Origin: TMED14 sp964475135
GTDB taxonomy: Bacteria; Bacteroidota; Bacteroidia; Flavobacteriales; Schleiferiaceae
Assembly (NCBI GenBank): GCA_964475135.1
Contig: CAYYWL010000005.1
Span: forward strand, 1 to 64,000
DNA: 64,000 nt
Direction of reading: 5' to 3'
Part shown: piece by piece, positions 10,301 through 18,916 of the stretch
Layout: each line of letters begins with the position of its first letter
Numbering within the stretch: the first letter of the stretch is position 1
Translations under genes and position numbers: made by a program
Notes under the pieces: model-generated
Told to the model about the DNA's origin: nothing
What the model saw: the letters and a program-made list of their open reading frames with translations, nothing else
Database searches by the model: none

Positions 10301-10700
10301 AGCGCTGCATACTTGCATCGTAGTTCCACACGTGCGGGGCCTGACCCAAAAAGTAGACTGCATCGTCCGCGTGAATCATTCCGTCGCCCCCGTCTTCAAT
10401 TTGGATGGGTAATGCGCTCAGGTCACGAGCCTCACCTTGGCTGGAGTTCACTTCAGAAAGAACTCCCGCGTTACGACCCCAAATCCCCACCGTGCCCGAG
10501 GGAATGGGGAGCGTACCCAATCCCAATTGCTGCAGCTCTGAGCCTTTAATACGATAGACCCCGTCTTCGGTCACACGTACTTCGGCCCACAAGCCCTTTC
10601 GAAGCACCGATTCCGTCGGCCAAGCCTGCGCCCAAAGCCCCGATGCGGCAAGCGACATCAGGTAGAAAAATCCGAGTATTTGGATACGAAAGTGCTGCAT
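7293..10700 (-). CDS. porU: Type IX secretion sortase PorU (C25 family cysteine peptidase)
   Basis: PorU is the surface sortase of the T9SS; it removes C-terminal signals and attaches cargo to lipopolysaccharide. The 1135-aa product starts with a signal peptide (chosen ATG 10700; an upstream in-frame ATG would add 9 residues before it). The gingipain-type C25 domain occupies roughly residues 380-740. It shows His641 in YMGHGGE and Cys675 in ITVTCEFSR, 34 residues apart as in gingipains. The C-terminus (about 1050-1135) has a T9SS-type signal beginning LFPNPSPG and ending in LPNGWYTAHV. PorU in P. gingivalis also keeps such a domain. It is divergent from the porP/sprF-like gene and upstream of porV. 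Confidence 0.94.
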   Translation of the reverse strand: MQHFRIQILGFFYLMSLAASGLWAQAWPTESVLRKGLWAEVRVTEDGVYRIKGSELQQLGLGTLPIPSGTVGIWGRNAGVLSEVNSSQGEARDLSALPIQIEDGGDGMIHADDAVYFLGQAPHVWNYDASMQRWIRTTHPYSDQQVYFVTATEGGTPMPTYGPTVASPQFTDRFTHVAWHELDLVNLVGSGRMWMGESFDYTLARTIDLGLGLLDAQSTARFTLSAAGRTTVSGPKLELRTGQGFVGALSFQTVSGVSGDTYARWTSQAWNQVGSATPWGTVNLTFERSANPSASAWLDAVSVYADAPIVYQGGMRSFRFEPSTSGRTLPLPPTGTRVWRTGVQNHSIEVAEVSTGTQPLLEPGVGHTLWYFTPGSALTPQLGTLVPNQNLHSLTAVDYVIYSPAEFVSAAERLAAKHRADGLRVQVIDVAQVYREFSGGVQDIMGLRNLLRMLWTRGSDSANLKYLLLFGDASYDYKGTLNPNQNWVPAYQSPASMAIKTSFVSDDFFGFLDDGEGGFLGLTNLDLGIGRLPVNSVDEAEAVVQKLLRYADPTQSLGPWRQKLDFVSDDVDVDWEQILTLISDRIAERVDSVYPQFNVTKLYADAYQQVSSAGNQSYPKLREDLLRSVQEGNLITTYMGHGGEVNWASEDILQLEDCKSFTNGAKLPLFITVTCEFSRYDDPLRTSAGEHLITNPNGGAVAMLTTTRAVFVGGATLLTDSIFNKVLEREQGRFKTFGQIIRSAKNSVQTGDKLRFTLLGDPAMRLNGPEQQILFDSIEVFRPTTQAWDPSDSLRALDLVRIRGRITGESGATDTSFDGSVRIQLFDKSQLKTMLDNDNVGYQTAYAFRNQRAYQGTVDVESGSFTAEWRMPLDLVLDWGRGKLSAYAATNQRDAAGATQRVFLGDLAPDAPLDATGPVIRVYMDDTSFASGGITGPNPLGLVRLMDPNGINALGTGIGHDLVGFLDENWGIPLVMNDRYQADPNTYQRGTATWPFQNLSDGPHRFTVRAWDTYNNPSQSSVDFTVVSRTQLQLGAVRLFPNPSPGTVHWQVEHNASGDSLAAYWSVSDGSGRVVWAQQCSGLATSSVLTAPDWFGTDPSGRPLPNGWYTAHVVVVRLSDGQVVREAERLILLRP

Positions 10701-10786
10701 TCTGCGTTCAAAGTTCGTAAAGTCCAACGCGGTTTTTAGACATATCGTTTACAAACGCTCGGAAAATCGTATAATTGTGGCTTCAA

Positions 10787-11794
10787 ATGATGCCTTATTC
10801 CATGGCCCTACGACGCCTGATTGCGGTCGCACTATTGCTGACACACGCTTGGTCCGCCCAAGCGCAAGACCCGCATTTTACGCAGTACTACGCGAATCCG
10901 CTCTATTTAAATCCCGCATTTGCAGGGGTTAAGCAATGCCCACGCGTCACTACGAACTACCGGAATCAGTACCCTTCACTAGGGGTTTATCAGACGTTTT
11001 CGGCGTCCTACGACCAGTATGTGGACGGTCTGAATGGCGGAATTGGTGTACTAATCATGCAAGACGAAGCGGCGAACGGAGACCTTTCTCTGACCGAAGC
11101 GTCGGGAATTTACTCCTACCACCTCAAGGTAAACCGCGACTTTATGTTGCTTTTTGGAGCCCAGGCTACCTTTCGCCAACGGTCACTCAACTGGAACAAT
11201 TTGACGTTCCCGGACATGATCGATCCATTCTTTGGATTTGTTAAGCCAACCAATGAGATTCGTCCCGACGAAACCACAGTTCAGCAGTTCGACCTCAGCT
11301 TTGGCATGCTCGGTTTTACCGAAAACTTTTATGTCGGAGCATCCGCCCACCACGTTACCCAACCCAACGAGGCATTTTTAAGCACATCTACGCTACCCAT
11401 CAAGGTAACCGCACAAGCAGGCGCTACAATTCCTTTGGGTCGCAAGCGCCTCTACAACGAACTTGACAACCTGTTAATTCCGAACGTGGTCTACCAAACC
11501 CAAGGCGGTGCGCACCACATGACACTTGGGATGTCGTTTAACCGCGGTGTGCTTACAGGTGGACTTGGTTACCGACAAGCTTTAGGGGTAGTTAGCACCA
11601 ACCCTGACGCACTCATTGCCATCATCGGAATCGCTCCAAACGATGTACCCTGGAAGTTCGGGTATTCGTACGACTACACAATTTCTGCGTTGGGTAACGC
11701 GTTAGGTGGTGCCCATGAAGTTTCTCTTTCGTACCAGTTCCCTTGCCGTAGCCGCCGTTCGCGCTACAGCGAGGTTAAGTGTCCAAAATTCTAA
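10787..11794 (+). CDS. PorP/SprF family type IX secretion outer membrane protein
   Basis: A predicted outer-membrane barrel of about 335 aa with a signal peptide (ALRRLIAVALLLTHAWSAQAQ). The family signature QDPHFTQYYANPLYLNPAFAG follows directly at the mature N-terminus. PorP/SprF proteins associate with T9SS components and are often paired with surface adhesins or with porK/gldK. Two ATGs at 10787 and 10790 and another at 10802 are all possible starts; the signal peptide fits any of them. It sits 10 nt upstream of gldJ on the same strand, so it is likely co-transcribed with it. Whether it is the core PorP or a paralogue cannot be told from sequence alone. Confidence 0.88.
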   Translation: MMPYSMALRRLIAVALLLTHAWSAQAQDPHFTQYYANPLYLNPAFAGVKQCPRVTTNYRNQYPSLGVYQTFSASYDQYVDGLNGGIGVLIMQDEAANGDLSLTEASGIYSYHLKVNRDFMLLFGAQATFRQRSLNWNNLTFPDMIDPFFGFVKPTNEIRPDETTVQQFDLSFGMLGFTENFYVGASAHHVTQPNEAFLSTSTLPIKVTAQAGATIPLGRKRLYNELDNLLIPNVVYQTQGGAHHMTLGMSFNRGVLTGGLGYRQALGVVSTNPDALIAIIGIAPNDVPWKFGYSYDYTISALGNALGGAHEVSLSYQFPCRSRRSRYSEVKCPKF

Positions 11795-11804
11795 CCTTCT
11801 CACT

Positions 11805-13400
11805 ATGAAGCGTTCACTTTTATCTACTTCGATCGCCTTTGGCGCATTAATCCTTTTGGCCACGAGCTGTGCAAAAACGGCTTCGAACACAACGGGCATG
11901 GCGCTCAACGACCGCAAAAACGGCGGATTTCAAATTAATCTCAAGTACAAAGGGCAAGAAACTGGTCCGGGCCTCGTATTCGTCGAGGGCGGTAGCTTCA
12001 TCATGGGCCGCGTTGAAGAGGACGTGATCAAGGATTGGAACAACCAACCCCGCCGCGTCACCGTTGCATCATTCTACCTTGACGAGAACGAAGTAACGAA
12101 CGCCGACTACCGCGAGTACCTCTACTGGCTTCGCCGTGTTTACGACTACGACTACTACCCGCAGATTTACCAATCTGCACTACCTGATACGTTGGTATGG
12201 CGCGACAAGCTCGGCTTGAACGACATGTATGTAGAGAACTACCTGCGCCACCCAGCGTACAACTTCTACCCCGTAGTTGGTGTCAATTGGGAACAAGCGA
12301 TGCGCTACTGCCAGTGGCGCACAGACCGCGTCAACGAGCAGATCCTCATCGAAAAAGGCATCTTGAACGTCATGAATACCCAAGCGGACGATCAGAACTT
12401 CAATTCTGAAGTGTACCTCTACAAACAAGGCGAGTACACGCAGCAAAACCGCCGCGGACTTAAAGATTTAAGCCCCGCCCAAGTGTACGGGAAAGAAGGA
12501 CGTCCTGCCCGCATTGAGGATGGCATCCTGCTTCCGAAGTACCGACTCCCAACAGAAGCAGAATGGGAATATGCGGCCTACGCCGAAATTGGCCAGCGCG
12601 TATACAACCGCCAAATCGACCGCAACAAGTACACTTGGAATGGCTCTTCGATGCGCAACCGAGACAAGAAAGTTCAAGGTGACATGCTTGCCAACTACAA
12701 GCGCGGCGCGGGCGACAACATGGGCATTGGTGGTTACCTTAATGACCAAGCCAACATCACAATGCAAGTGAAGTTCTATCCCCCAAATGACTTCGGTTTG
12801 TACGATATGGCAGGCAACGTGGCTGAATGGGTCCTCGACGTCTACCGTCCCCTTTCTGCTCAGGATATGGACGACCACCGCCCATTCCGTGGTAACGAAT
12901 TCAAGACCTTTGACGATAACTACGAAGGCCTTGGCGAACTCGCTGTACTCACTGAACCCCAGTACGAGGTGCGCGAAAGCGGTGACAGCGTGCTGGTGCG
13001 CTTACCCGGCCAGCTCCCACAGCGTTCTGTAACGGTTGAAGAGAACCTCAAGCGCCGCAACTACCAGAAGTCCGACTACCGCGACTTTATGGATGGTGAT
13101 GTCGAGTCTTCATTGAACTTCGGCAACGGTGGCGAAGAAGAATTGGGCAACCAGATGTACGTCTACGGCGAGTCTACCTTAATCGGCAATACCACCCGCG
13201 TGTACAAAGGTGGTTCATGGCGCGACCGTGCCTACTGGCTCTCTCCAGGAAACCGCCGCTTCCTTGAGCAAGATCAAGCTACTGATTACATCGGATTCCG
13301 CTGTGCGATGGACCGCGTAGGCTTCCAGAACGAAGACAGCAAGCGCACCAAGTCTTCACCGAAGCCCAAGCAAGACAAGTTCGTTCGCTACCGTCCGTAG
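11805..13400 (+). CDS. gldJ: Gliding motility / T9SS lipoprotein GldJ
   Basis: GldJ is an outer-membrane lipoprotein required for gliding and T9SS stability in Flavobacterium. The 531-aa product has a lipoprotein signal ending LLATSC with Cys22 as the lipidated residue. The rest is a formylglycine-generating-enzyme-like (SUMF1/FGE) fold: FVEGGSFIMG, DENEVTNADYREYL, PVVGVNWEQAMRYCQW, YRLPTEAEWEYAA, DMAGNVAEW and GGSWRDRAYW...GFRCAM. I chose the ATG at 11805 because it begins the lipoprotein signal; an upstream open frame overlaps the preceding gene. murF follows after 3 nt, a gldJ-murF adjacency known in Flavobacteria. GldK is a close paralogue, but the porU neighbourhood supports GldJ. Confidence 0.93.
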   Translation: MKRSLLSTSIAFGALILLATSCAKTASNTTGMALNDRKNGGFQINLKYKGQETGPGLVFVEGGSFIMGRVEEDVIKDWNNQPRRVTVASFYLDENEVTNADYREYLYWLRRVYDYDYYPQIYQSALPDTLVWRDKLGLNDMYVENYLRHPAYNFYPVVGVNWEQAMRYCQWRTDRVNEQILIEKGILNVMNTQADDQNFNSEVYLYKQGEYTQQNRRGLKDLSPAQVYGKEGRPARIEDGILLPKYRLPTEAEWEYAAYAEIGQRVYNRQIDRNKYTWNGSSMRNRDKKVQGDMLANYKRGAGDNMGIGGYLNDQANITMQVKFYPPNDFGLYDMAGNVAEWVLDVYRPLSAQDMDDHRPFRGNEFKTFDDNYEGLGELAVLTEPQYEVRESGDSVLVRLPGQLPQRSVTVEENLKRRNYQKSDYRDFMDGDVESSLNFGNGGEEELGNQMYVYGESTLIGNTTRVYKGGSWRDRAYWLSPGNRRFLEQDQATDYIGFRCAMDRVGFQNEDSKRTKSSPKPKQDKFVRYRP

Positions 13401-13403
13401 TCA

Positions 13404-14675
13404 ATGGAATCTTTGTATGCGCGCTTCGATGCGCGTATAGGAGTCTGCTCCGACAGCCGATCGCTGGCTTCGGGGCAGATTTTTTTTGCGCTCCGCGGTG
13501 CCAACTTCAATGGTAATTTATTTGCCCCTAAGGCACTTGAGCTCGGTGCGTCCACGGTAGTCGTGGACGAGCTGGTAGAAGGCCTTAATCCGCAAGATCC
13601 ACGGGTCGTTCTTGTTGCCGACGTGCTCCACGCACTGCAGGACCTCGCCCGTACGCACCGCAGAGCTTGGGGCAAAACCGTAGTCGGACTCACGGGTAGT
13701 AACGGCAAAACCACGGCGAAAGAGCTTTTTGCCCAGGTTCTCGGCCAGAAATTCAATGTACTTGCCACCTACGGCAACTTGAACAACCACATTGGCGTGC
13801 CCCTAACCCTCCTGAAGCTTTTACCCGAGCACGAGGTGGCCGTGATCGAAATGGGCGCCAACCACCAAGGTGAAATCGCCGAATTGTCGTCCATCGCGGA
13901 ACCCAATATCGGGTACGTGACCAACTTTGGCCTCGCCCACCTCGAAGGATTTGGCGGGCCCGAAGGAGTCATTCGGGGTAAATCTGAACTGTACCGCTAC
14001 CTGAACTCGTCGCAGGGAACTACCTTGGTTTACTTCGGCGACGCAAGGCAAATGACTGAAAGTCACGAACCGCGAATCGTATTCGGATCTGGCGACACAT
14101 TCACTGCTGACGTTGAGGGACGAATGGCTATAACATGGCGTGAATCCATTGCGAAAAGCCACCTCATTGGCGACTTTCAGGATAGGGCACTTAGTGCAGC
14201 AGTCGCACTGGGTTCCCACTTTGGATTGAGCGATTCCGCCATTGCACGAGGAATTGAAGCCTACGTACCCCAAAACAACCGCGGAGAATGGCGTGTAGTG
14301 GGTGCGTACCGCGTTTTTATGGATGCCTACAACGCCAATCCGAGCAGTATGGAGGCCAGTATTCGGAACGCTGCCGTACGCCTCAATCCCAACAGCACGA
14401 TCTACGTCGCTGGGGATCTATTTGAATTGGGAGCCTATGCCGCCGAAGCACACCAGCACATGGTAGATGTGATGGTCGAGCTTGGTATAACAAACGCACT
14501 ACTAGTCGGACCGCTGTTTGCGGCCACCCTGCACCCCTTTGTGTCGCTCCAAACGACGGATGAGCTCTGTGCGCTTTGGGCACAGCATCCGCCCAAAGAG
14601 TCACAAATTTGGGTCAAGGGATCGCGCGGAATGGCTCTTGAAAAGGCCGTCGCAGTCCTCGATCAGAGTGCGTAG
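13404..14675 (+). CDS. murF: UDP-N-acetylmuramoyl-tripeptide--D-alanyl-D-alanine ligase
   Basis: MurF adds D-Ala-D-Ala to the UDP-MurNAc tripeptide in the cytoplasm, the last soluble step of peptidoglycan precursor synthesis. The 423-aa protein shows the Mur ligase ATP-binding loop GSNGKTT (98-104). It also has NLNNHIGVPLTLL, the EMGANHQGEIAEL segment, and the C-terminal DAYNANPSSMEASI and GDLFELG motifs. It starts 3 nt after gldJ and is probably in the same transcript. Its 3' end overlaps the convergent barrel-protein gene by 13 nt. The length is slightly below the 430-460 aa typical of many MurF proteins, but all core motifs are present. Confidence 0.94.
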   Translation: MESLYARFDARIGVCSDSRSLASGQIFFALRGANFNGNLFAPKALELGASTVVVDELVEGLNPQDPRVVLVADVLHALQDLARTHRRAWGKTVVGLTGSNGKTTAKELFAQVLGQKFNVLATYGNLNNHIGVPLTLLKLLPEHEVAVIEMGANHQGEIAELSSIAEPNIGYVTNFGLAHLEGFGGPEGVIRGKSELYRYLNSSQGTTLVYFGDARQMTESHEPRIVFGSGDTFTADVEGRMAITWRESIAKSHLIGDFQDRALSAAVALGSHFGLSDSAIARGIEAYVPQNNRGEWRVVGAYRVFMDAYNANPSSMEASIRNAAVRLNPNSTIYVAGDLFELGAYAAEAHQHMVDVMVELGITNALLVGPLFAATLHPFVSLQTTDELCALWAQHPPKESQIWVKGSRGMALEKAVAVLDQSA

Positions 14676-15319
14676 CGAACTCCGGTCGAAAGGGTAACCC
14701 AAAGTGGATATTCTCGGTAGGCGGTGGTTGGTGTCGCTTCAAACTCGCCAAAGGCGTTGTCAAGACCCACGAGCCCAAACCAACCCCAGTGTTCGCTGAG
14801 CTTGATGGACGAACCAATCTCGATTCCGGCAGAGGTGATGCGTTGCGCAACGTTCCCGCTCACTCCGTCTCGGTCCACAGACTCCAAAAAACGGTAGGCC
14901 AACGGAACCCATACCTCAAGCGTCGTCTCGTCGTTCATTTGTGTTGCAAAACCAAGGCGTCCGCGAAGCATAAAGTAGTGGCTTTGCGTGCGCAGAAGGT
15001 TGTCGCGGTCCGCGCCCTGACGGTAGCTAAAGTTGCTCTGTGCGGCGTCAAAACCGAGGCGAAACGGCTTTACGTGCGCATTGACTGAAAGGCCGTAGGC
15101 TCCGCCAAAACCACCGCGAAATACGTCGGTTACGACAGGCTGCTCACCCACCACTTCAGCAGCCGTGCGGCGAAACACCGAATTGGCTTGAATGAACGGA
15201 GCAATCGAAACCGTGCGGTCGCGAACATCGCTGTCCGTGTAAAACACTTGAGCGCGAAGTGGGAACACTAAGGCAATCAGCGCGACGGCCGTGGTGATTT
15301 TTACGATAATTTTTTCCAT
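14663..15319 (-). CDS. Predicted outer membrane beta-barrel protein
   Basis: I do not recognise this 218-aa protein. It has a signal peptide (MEKIIVKITTAVALIALVFPLRAQ). Then come alternating hydrophobic/polar segments ending in aromatic residues typical of a small outer-membrane barrel, with a final strand LWVTLSTGVRYAL. It contains no recognisable enzyme motif. Its start overlaps the 3' end of alaS by 19 nt on the same strand, so it is probably co-transcribed and translationally coupled. Its 3' end overlaps murF convergently. Function unknown. Confidence 0.75.
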   Translation of the reverse strand: MEKIIVKITTAVALIALVFPLRAQVFYTDSDVRDRTVSIAPFIQANSVFRRTAAEVVGEQPVVTDVFRGGFGGAYGLSVNAHVKPFRLGFDAAQSNFSYRQGADRDNLLRTQSHYFMLRGRLGFATQMNDETTLEVWVPLAYRFLESVDRDGVSGNVAQRITSAGIEIGSSIKLSEHWGWFGLVGLDNAFGEFEATPTTAYREYPLWVTLSTGVRYAL

Positions 15320-17901
15320 TTTTCGGTGAATGCTTGGATTAAGTTCGGAATTCCTGTGGGGTTTTTACCTCCTGCGGACGCGTAAAATGCTTGTCCGCCA
15401 CCTCCGCCTTGAATGTGCGAACCCAGTTCTCGAACCCAGTTGCCGGCGTGCACGAGCTTGAGGGCGTCTGCACCTGCACCTAGGTGGGCCTGAGCCTTGC
15501 CGTCCTCTTCAATTGCGATGAGCACAACGAGGTCGGGGTGCTCTTGGGTTAGTGCAAACACGAGGTCTTTTGCGGCAGCGGCTCCGAGCGGAAGCTGCGC
15601 TGCAATCCAGCGGAGCCCAGCATGTGACTCGGACTGGTTAATCAAATCGCCTTGAGCATCTGCGGCTTGTGCACGATGAAGGCCCTCGAGCTTCTTCTTG
15701 ACTTCGGCTACCTGGGCACGAAGGTCCTGAATCACTCCGGCTGGATTTGCATTCTTGGCCTCATCAATGACATCGAGCCACTGGCGACGGATTCCCTTGA
15801 GGTAGGCCTCTGCCGATGCTCCGGACAGCGCTTCGATGCGGCGAATTCCCGCAGCCACGCTGGATTCAGAAACGAGTACAAAGGGCGACAGCATTCCGGT
15901 AGCGGCCACGTGGGTTCCGCCACATAATTCAATGGACTCGCCGAACTGAATGACGCGCACGGCGTCGCCGTACTTTTCGCCAAACAAGGCCATGGCACCC
16001 AAGGCTTTGGCCTCTTCGATGGGAACAGAGCGGCGCTCGACTAGGGGCTGGTTGGCGCGAATCGCAGCGGACACGTGGGCTTCGATCGCCTCCATTTCTT
16101 CGGACGAAACCTTTTGAAAGTGGCTAAAGTCAAAGCGCAAGGTCTCCGGCGACACCAGCGAACCGCGCTGCTCGACGTGGGTTCCGAGAACCATGCGAAG
16201 GGCGTGGTGCAGCAGGTGCGTCGCACTGTGGTTTTGGGCCGAGGACGAACGGCGGTCGGCATCAACCACCAGGCGAACTTCAGAGGTCCACTCTGCCGGA
16301 GTAACAGCCAACGTATGCAGGATCATTCCTGTTTCTTTCGTCGTTGCGAGCACCGCGATGCGCTCACCTCCGAATTCAACCCAACCTTGGTCGCCGACTT
16401 GGCCTCCGCCCTCGGGGTAGAACGGTGTGGGTTCAAAGCATGCTTGAACGACAAGCCCCTTCGCGGTCTCGACACTGCGGTAGCGCAGGAGTTGGCCGGT
16501 AGCCTCGAGCTGGTCGTATCCGACAAATCGGTCGGCTGGGCCTTCGCTGCAGACCGTCCAGTCTCCTACTTTTTGGGCCGATGCTTGGCGCGACCGGGCC
16601 TTTTGGGCTTCCATCGCAAAGACAAAACCCTTCTCGTCGACCCCTTTACCCTGCTCGCGGCAGATCAGCGATGTCAGATCGAGTGGGAAGCCAAAGGTAT
16701 CGTAGAGTTCAAAGGCGCGCTCACCCGAGAGCACGTCCGAATCCGAGAGAGCGGCGTCGAGGCGCTTAAGCCCCGATTCGAGGGTACGCAAGAACGCAAG
16801 CTCTTCTTCGCGAACCACTTGGCGAATAAAGTCAGCGCGCGCCGGTAGTTCAGGGTAGGCAGAGCCCATGGTGTGCACCATGACGTCCACCAATTCCGCC
16901 ATAAATGGTTCACGGAAGCCCAAAGTCGAATATCCGTAGCGAATCGCGCGGCGTAGAATGCGGCGAATGACGTAGCCGGCTCCGTTCGAGGCAGGCATTT
17001 GGCCGTCGGCAATGGCGAACGCCACCGCGCGAATGTGGTCCGAGGCCACGCGCATGGCAATGTCCGTGCGCTCGTCCGAACCGTAGCTCAGGCCACTCAA
17101 GGCCTCAAGACGGCGCAAGTAGGGCTTGAACACTTCGGTGTCGTAGTTCGACGAAGCCCCGACCACGGCGCGGGCAAGTCGCTCAAAACCCATCCCGGTG
17201 TCGACGTGCTGGGCGGGCAACTCCACCAGCGAACCATTCGCCTTGCGCTCGAACTGCATGAATACGAGGTTCCAGATTTCAATCACCTGGGGGTCGTCGT
17301 TGTTTACCAGCACTGCTCCATCTACTGCGGACCGTTCGGCAGCGCCACGCAGGTCTACGTGAATTTCGGAACAGGGACCGCAAGGCCCCGTATCGCCCAT
17401 TTCCCAAAAGTTGTCCTTTTTGCTTCCGTAGAGAATCCGGTCGGGTGCCACATGCTTGAGCCACATTCCCTTGGCCTCGTCGTCTGCAGCAAGGCCATCA
17501 CCTTGGTCTCCGCCGAACACAGTTACGTAGAGTCGGTCTTTGTCCAGCTTGCAGACCTCAGTGAGGAATTCCCAAGCCCAATCAATGGCCTCCTGCTTAA
17601 AGTAGTCTCCAAAGGACCAGTTGCCGAGCATTTCAAACAACGTGTGGTGGTACGTATCAATACCCACCTCCTCGAGGTCGTTGTGCTTGCCACTCACGCG
17701 CAGGCACTTTTGGCTGTCCGCAATTCGCGCATGCACTACAGGCTTGGCTCCGATAAATACGTCTTTAAACGGATTCATGCCCGCATTGGTGAACAACAGC
17801 GTGGGGTCGTCTTTAATCACCAGCGGAGCCGACGGCACAATCACGTGCCCTTTAGAGGCGAAAAAGTCTAAATATGCTTTGCGGAGTTCAGTCGGATTCA
17901 T
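15301..17901 (-). CDS. alaS: Alanine--tRNA ligase
   Basis: AlaS charges tRNA-Ala and edits mischarged Ser/Gly. The 866-aa protein has the full architecture. The N-terminal class II catalytic core begins MNPTELRKAYLDFF, with TNAGMNPFK. The editing domain has the zinc-site motif HSATHLLHHAL and a later CGGTHV. The C-terminal C-Ala domain has the glycine-rich GGGGGGQAFYASAGG. I chose the ATG at 17901; an in-frame extension upstream would overlap the divergent promoter and M23 start and lacks conservation. It is transcribed away from the M23 peptidase gene, with a palindromic pair of -7 elements between them. Confidence 0.96.
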   Translation of the reverse strand: MNPTELRKAYLDFFASKGHVIVPSAPLVIKDDPTLLFTNAGMNPFKDVFIGAKPVVHARIADSQKCLRVSGKHNDLEEVGIDTYHHTLFEMLGNWSFGDYFKQEAIDWAWEFLTEVCKLDKDRLYVTVFGGDQGDGLAADDEAKGMWLKHVAPDRILYGSKKDNFWEMGDTGPCGPCSEIHVDLRGAAERSAVDGAVLVNNDDPQVIEIWNLVFMQFERKANGSLVELPAQHVDTGMGFERLARAVVGASSNYDTEVFKPYLRRLEALSGLSYGSDERTDIAMRVASDHIRAVAFAIADGQMPASNGAGYVIRRILRRAIRYGYSTLGFREPFMAELVDVMVHTMGSAYPELPARADFIRQVVREEELAFLRTLESGLKRLDAALSDSDVLSGERAFELYDTFGFPLDLTSLICREQGKGVDEKGFVFAMEAQKARSRQASAQKVGDWTVCSEGPADRFVGYDQLEATGQLLRYRSVETAKGLVVQACFEPTPFYPEGGGQVGDQGWVEFGGERIAVLATTKETGMILHTLAVTPAEWTSEVRLVVDADRRSSSAQNHSATHLLHHALRMVLGTHVEQRGSLVSPETLRFDFSHFQKVSSEEMEAIEAHVSAAIRANQPLVERRSVPIEEAKALGAMALFGEKYGDAVRVIQFGESIELCGGTHVAATGMLSPFVLVSESSVAAGIRRIEALSGASAEAYLKGIRRQWLDVIDEAKNANPAGVIQDLRAQVAEVKKKLEGLHRAQAADAQGDLINQSESHAGLRWIAAQLPLGAAAAKDLVFALTQEHPDLVVLIAIEEDGKAQAHLGAGADALKLVHAGNWVRELGSHIQGGGGGQAFYASAGGKNPTGIPNLIQAFTEKWKKLS

Positions 17902-17916
17902 GCGGGTGGTTTTGCC

Positions 17917-17939
17917 TACTTTTGAAGGATACAAAAGTA
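17917..17939. promoter_or_regulatory. Palindromic divergent promoter of alaS and the M23 gene
   Basis: TACTTTTG (17917-17924) on plus and its exact inverse CAAAAGTA (17932-17939), which reads TACTTTTG on minus, are separated by 7 nt. Each matches the -7 consensus TAnnTTTG. The plus box lies 14 nt before the M23 ATG and the minus box 30 nt before the alaS ATG. No convincing TTG is seen at -33 on either strand. The two start regions overlap, so firing may be mutually exclusive. Confidence 0.5.
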
Positions 17940-18916
17940 TGCGCCGCGCCAAGTACATCTACGACCCGTTGACCCTCGCCTACCACAAGGTTGAGCGTAC
18001 CTGGAAGCACCTGCTGCGAGACACCTCATTGTTCCTGCTGGGCTCGATGCTTATGGGGCTCATTTTCTTTTTCGGAATCCAGTACTTCGTGGACTCTCCA
18101 GAAGAAAAAGCGCTGAAACGCCAACTTGAAATTTCTGAAGAAACCTACCGCGAACTCGAAGAACAAATCCAAGAATTAGGCGCAGTCACTGCGGAACTCG
18201 AGCGCCGCGACAACGAAGTCTACCGTGTCATTTTGGAATCGGAACCACCCGCATCGTGGGTGCGCCAGGGCGGGCTACCTGTGGATGCCGACCGCTACGA
18301 GAAAATTCGGGGCCTTTCAAACGAAACCCTACTCGAACGCAGTTTGCGTAAGGTAGACGATCTGAAAAAACGACTTGCCGTGCATTCTGCAAGCCTCGAC
18401 GAAGTGGCCGAACTCGCCCAGCGCAAGGGTGAAATCCTCAAAGCACTACCTGCCATTCGCCCCGTAAAAGACCAACCCAGCATTCGCTTCTCATCAGGCT
18501 TTGGGTACCGGATCGACCCGATTTTCAAAGTCAGCAAGCTCCACCAGGGCGTGGACTTCTCTGCCAAGCAGGGCACGCCTATTTATGCGACGGCAGATGG
18601 CGTGGTCGTTTCCAATGAACTCTACGGCGGAAGGGGCTACGGCAAGCACCTGACAATCAGCCACGGATACGGCTACCACACACTGTACGCCCACATGAGC
18701 CGAGTGGTTCGTCGTCAAGGTCAGCGAGTGAAGCGCGGGGATCTTATCGGCTACATCGGAAACACCGGCAAATCCACCGGCCCCCACCTGCACTACGAGG
18801 TCATCTACCGCGGGCGCCGTGTGAACCCCATCAATTTCTTTTTCAACGACTTGACACCTGCTGAGTACAACAAACTGCTCGAACAAGCCGCTGCCAACAA
18901 CCAATCGTTCGACTAA
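17939..18916 (+). CDS. M23 family metallopeptidase (murein endopeptidase-like)
   Basis: A 325-aa membrane-anchored LytM/M23 protein. An N-terminal cytoplasmic stretch (RRAKYIYDPLTLAYHKVERTW) precedes a single transmembrane helix (about 30-52). A coiled coil (about 58-95) follows, and then a C-terminal M23 domain. The zinc ligands appear as HQGVDFSA (H-x3-D) and the distal HxH in GPHLHYEV. Such proteins cleave peptidoglycan cross-links or act as activators. I chose the ATG at 17939 because conservation starts there and the upstream open frame is antisense to alaS. It is the first gene of a plus-strand operon and overlaps the MerR gene by 1 nt. Confidence 0.9.
   Translation: MRRAKYIYDPLTLAYHKVERTWKHLLRDTSLFLLGSMLMGLIFFFGIQYFVDSPEEKALKRQLEISEETYRELEEQIQELGAVTAELERRDNEVYRVILESEPPASWVRQGGLPVDADRYEKIRGLSNETLLERSLRKVDDLKKRLAVHSASLDEVAELAQRKGEILKALPAIRPVKDQPSIRFSSGFGYRIDPIFKVSKLHQGVDFSAKQGTPIYATADGVVVSNELYGGRGYGKHLTISHGYGYHTLYAHMSRVVRRQGQRVKRGDLIGYIGNTGKSTGPHLHYEVIYRGRRVNPINFFFNDLTPAEYNKLLEQAAANNQSFD

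Noticed and set aside
16999..17871. Long open frame (about 290 codons) opposite alaS, and another at 16075-16848
   Set aside because: alaS is certain from its motifs. Antisense frames this long arise from its codon bias; the translated frames have no domain, signal peptide or promoter.
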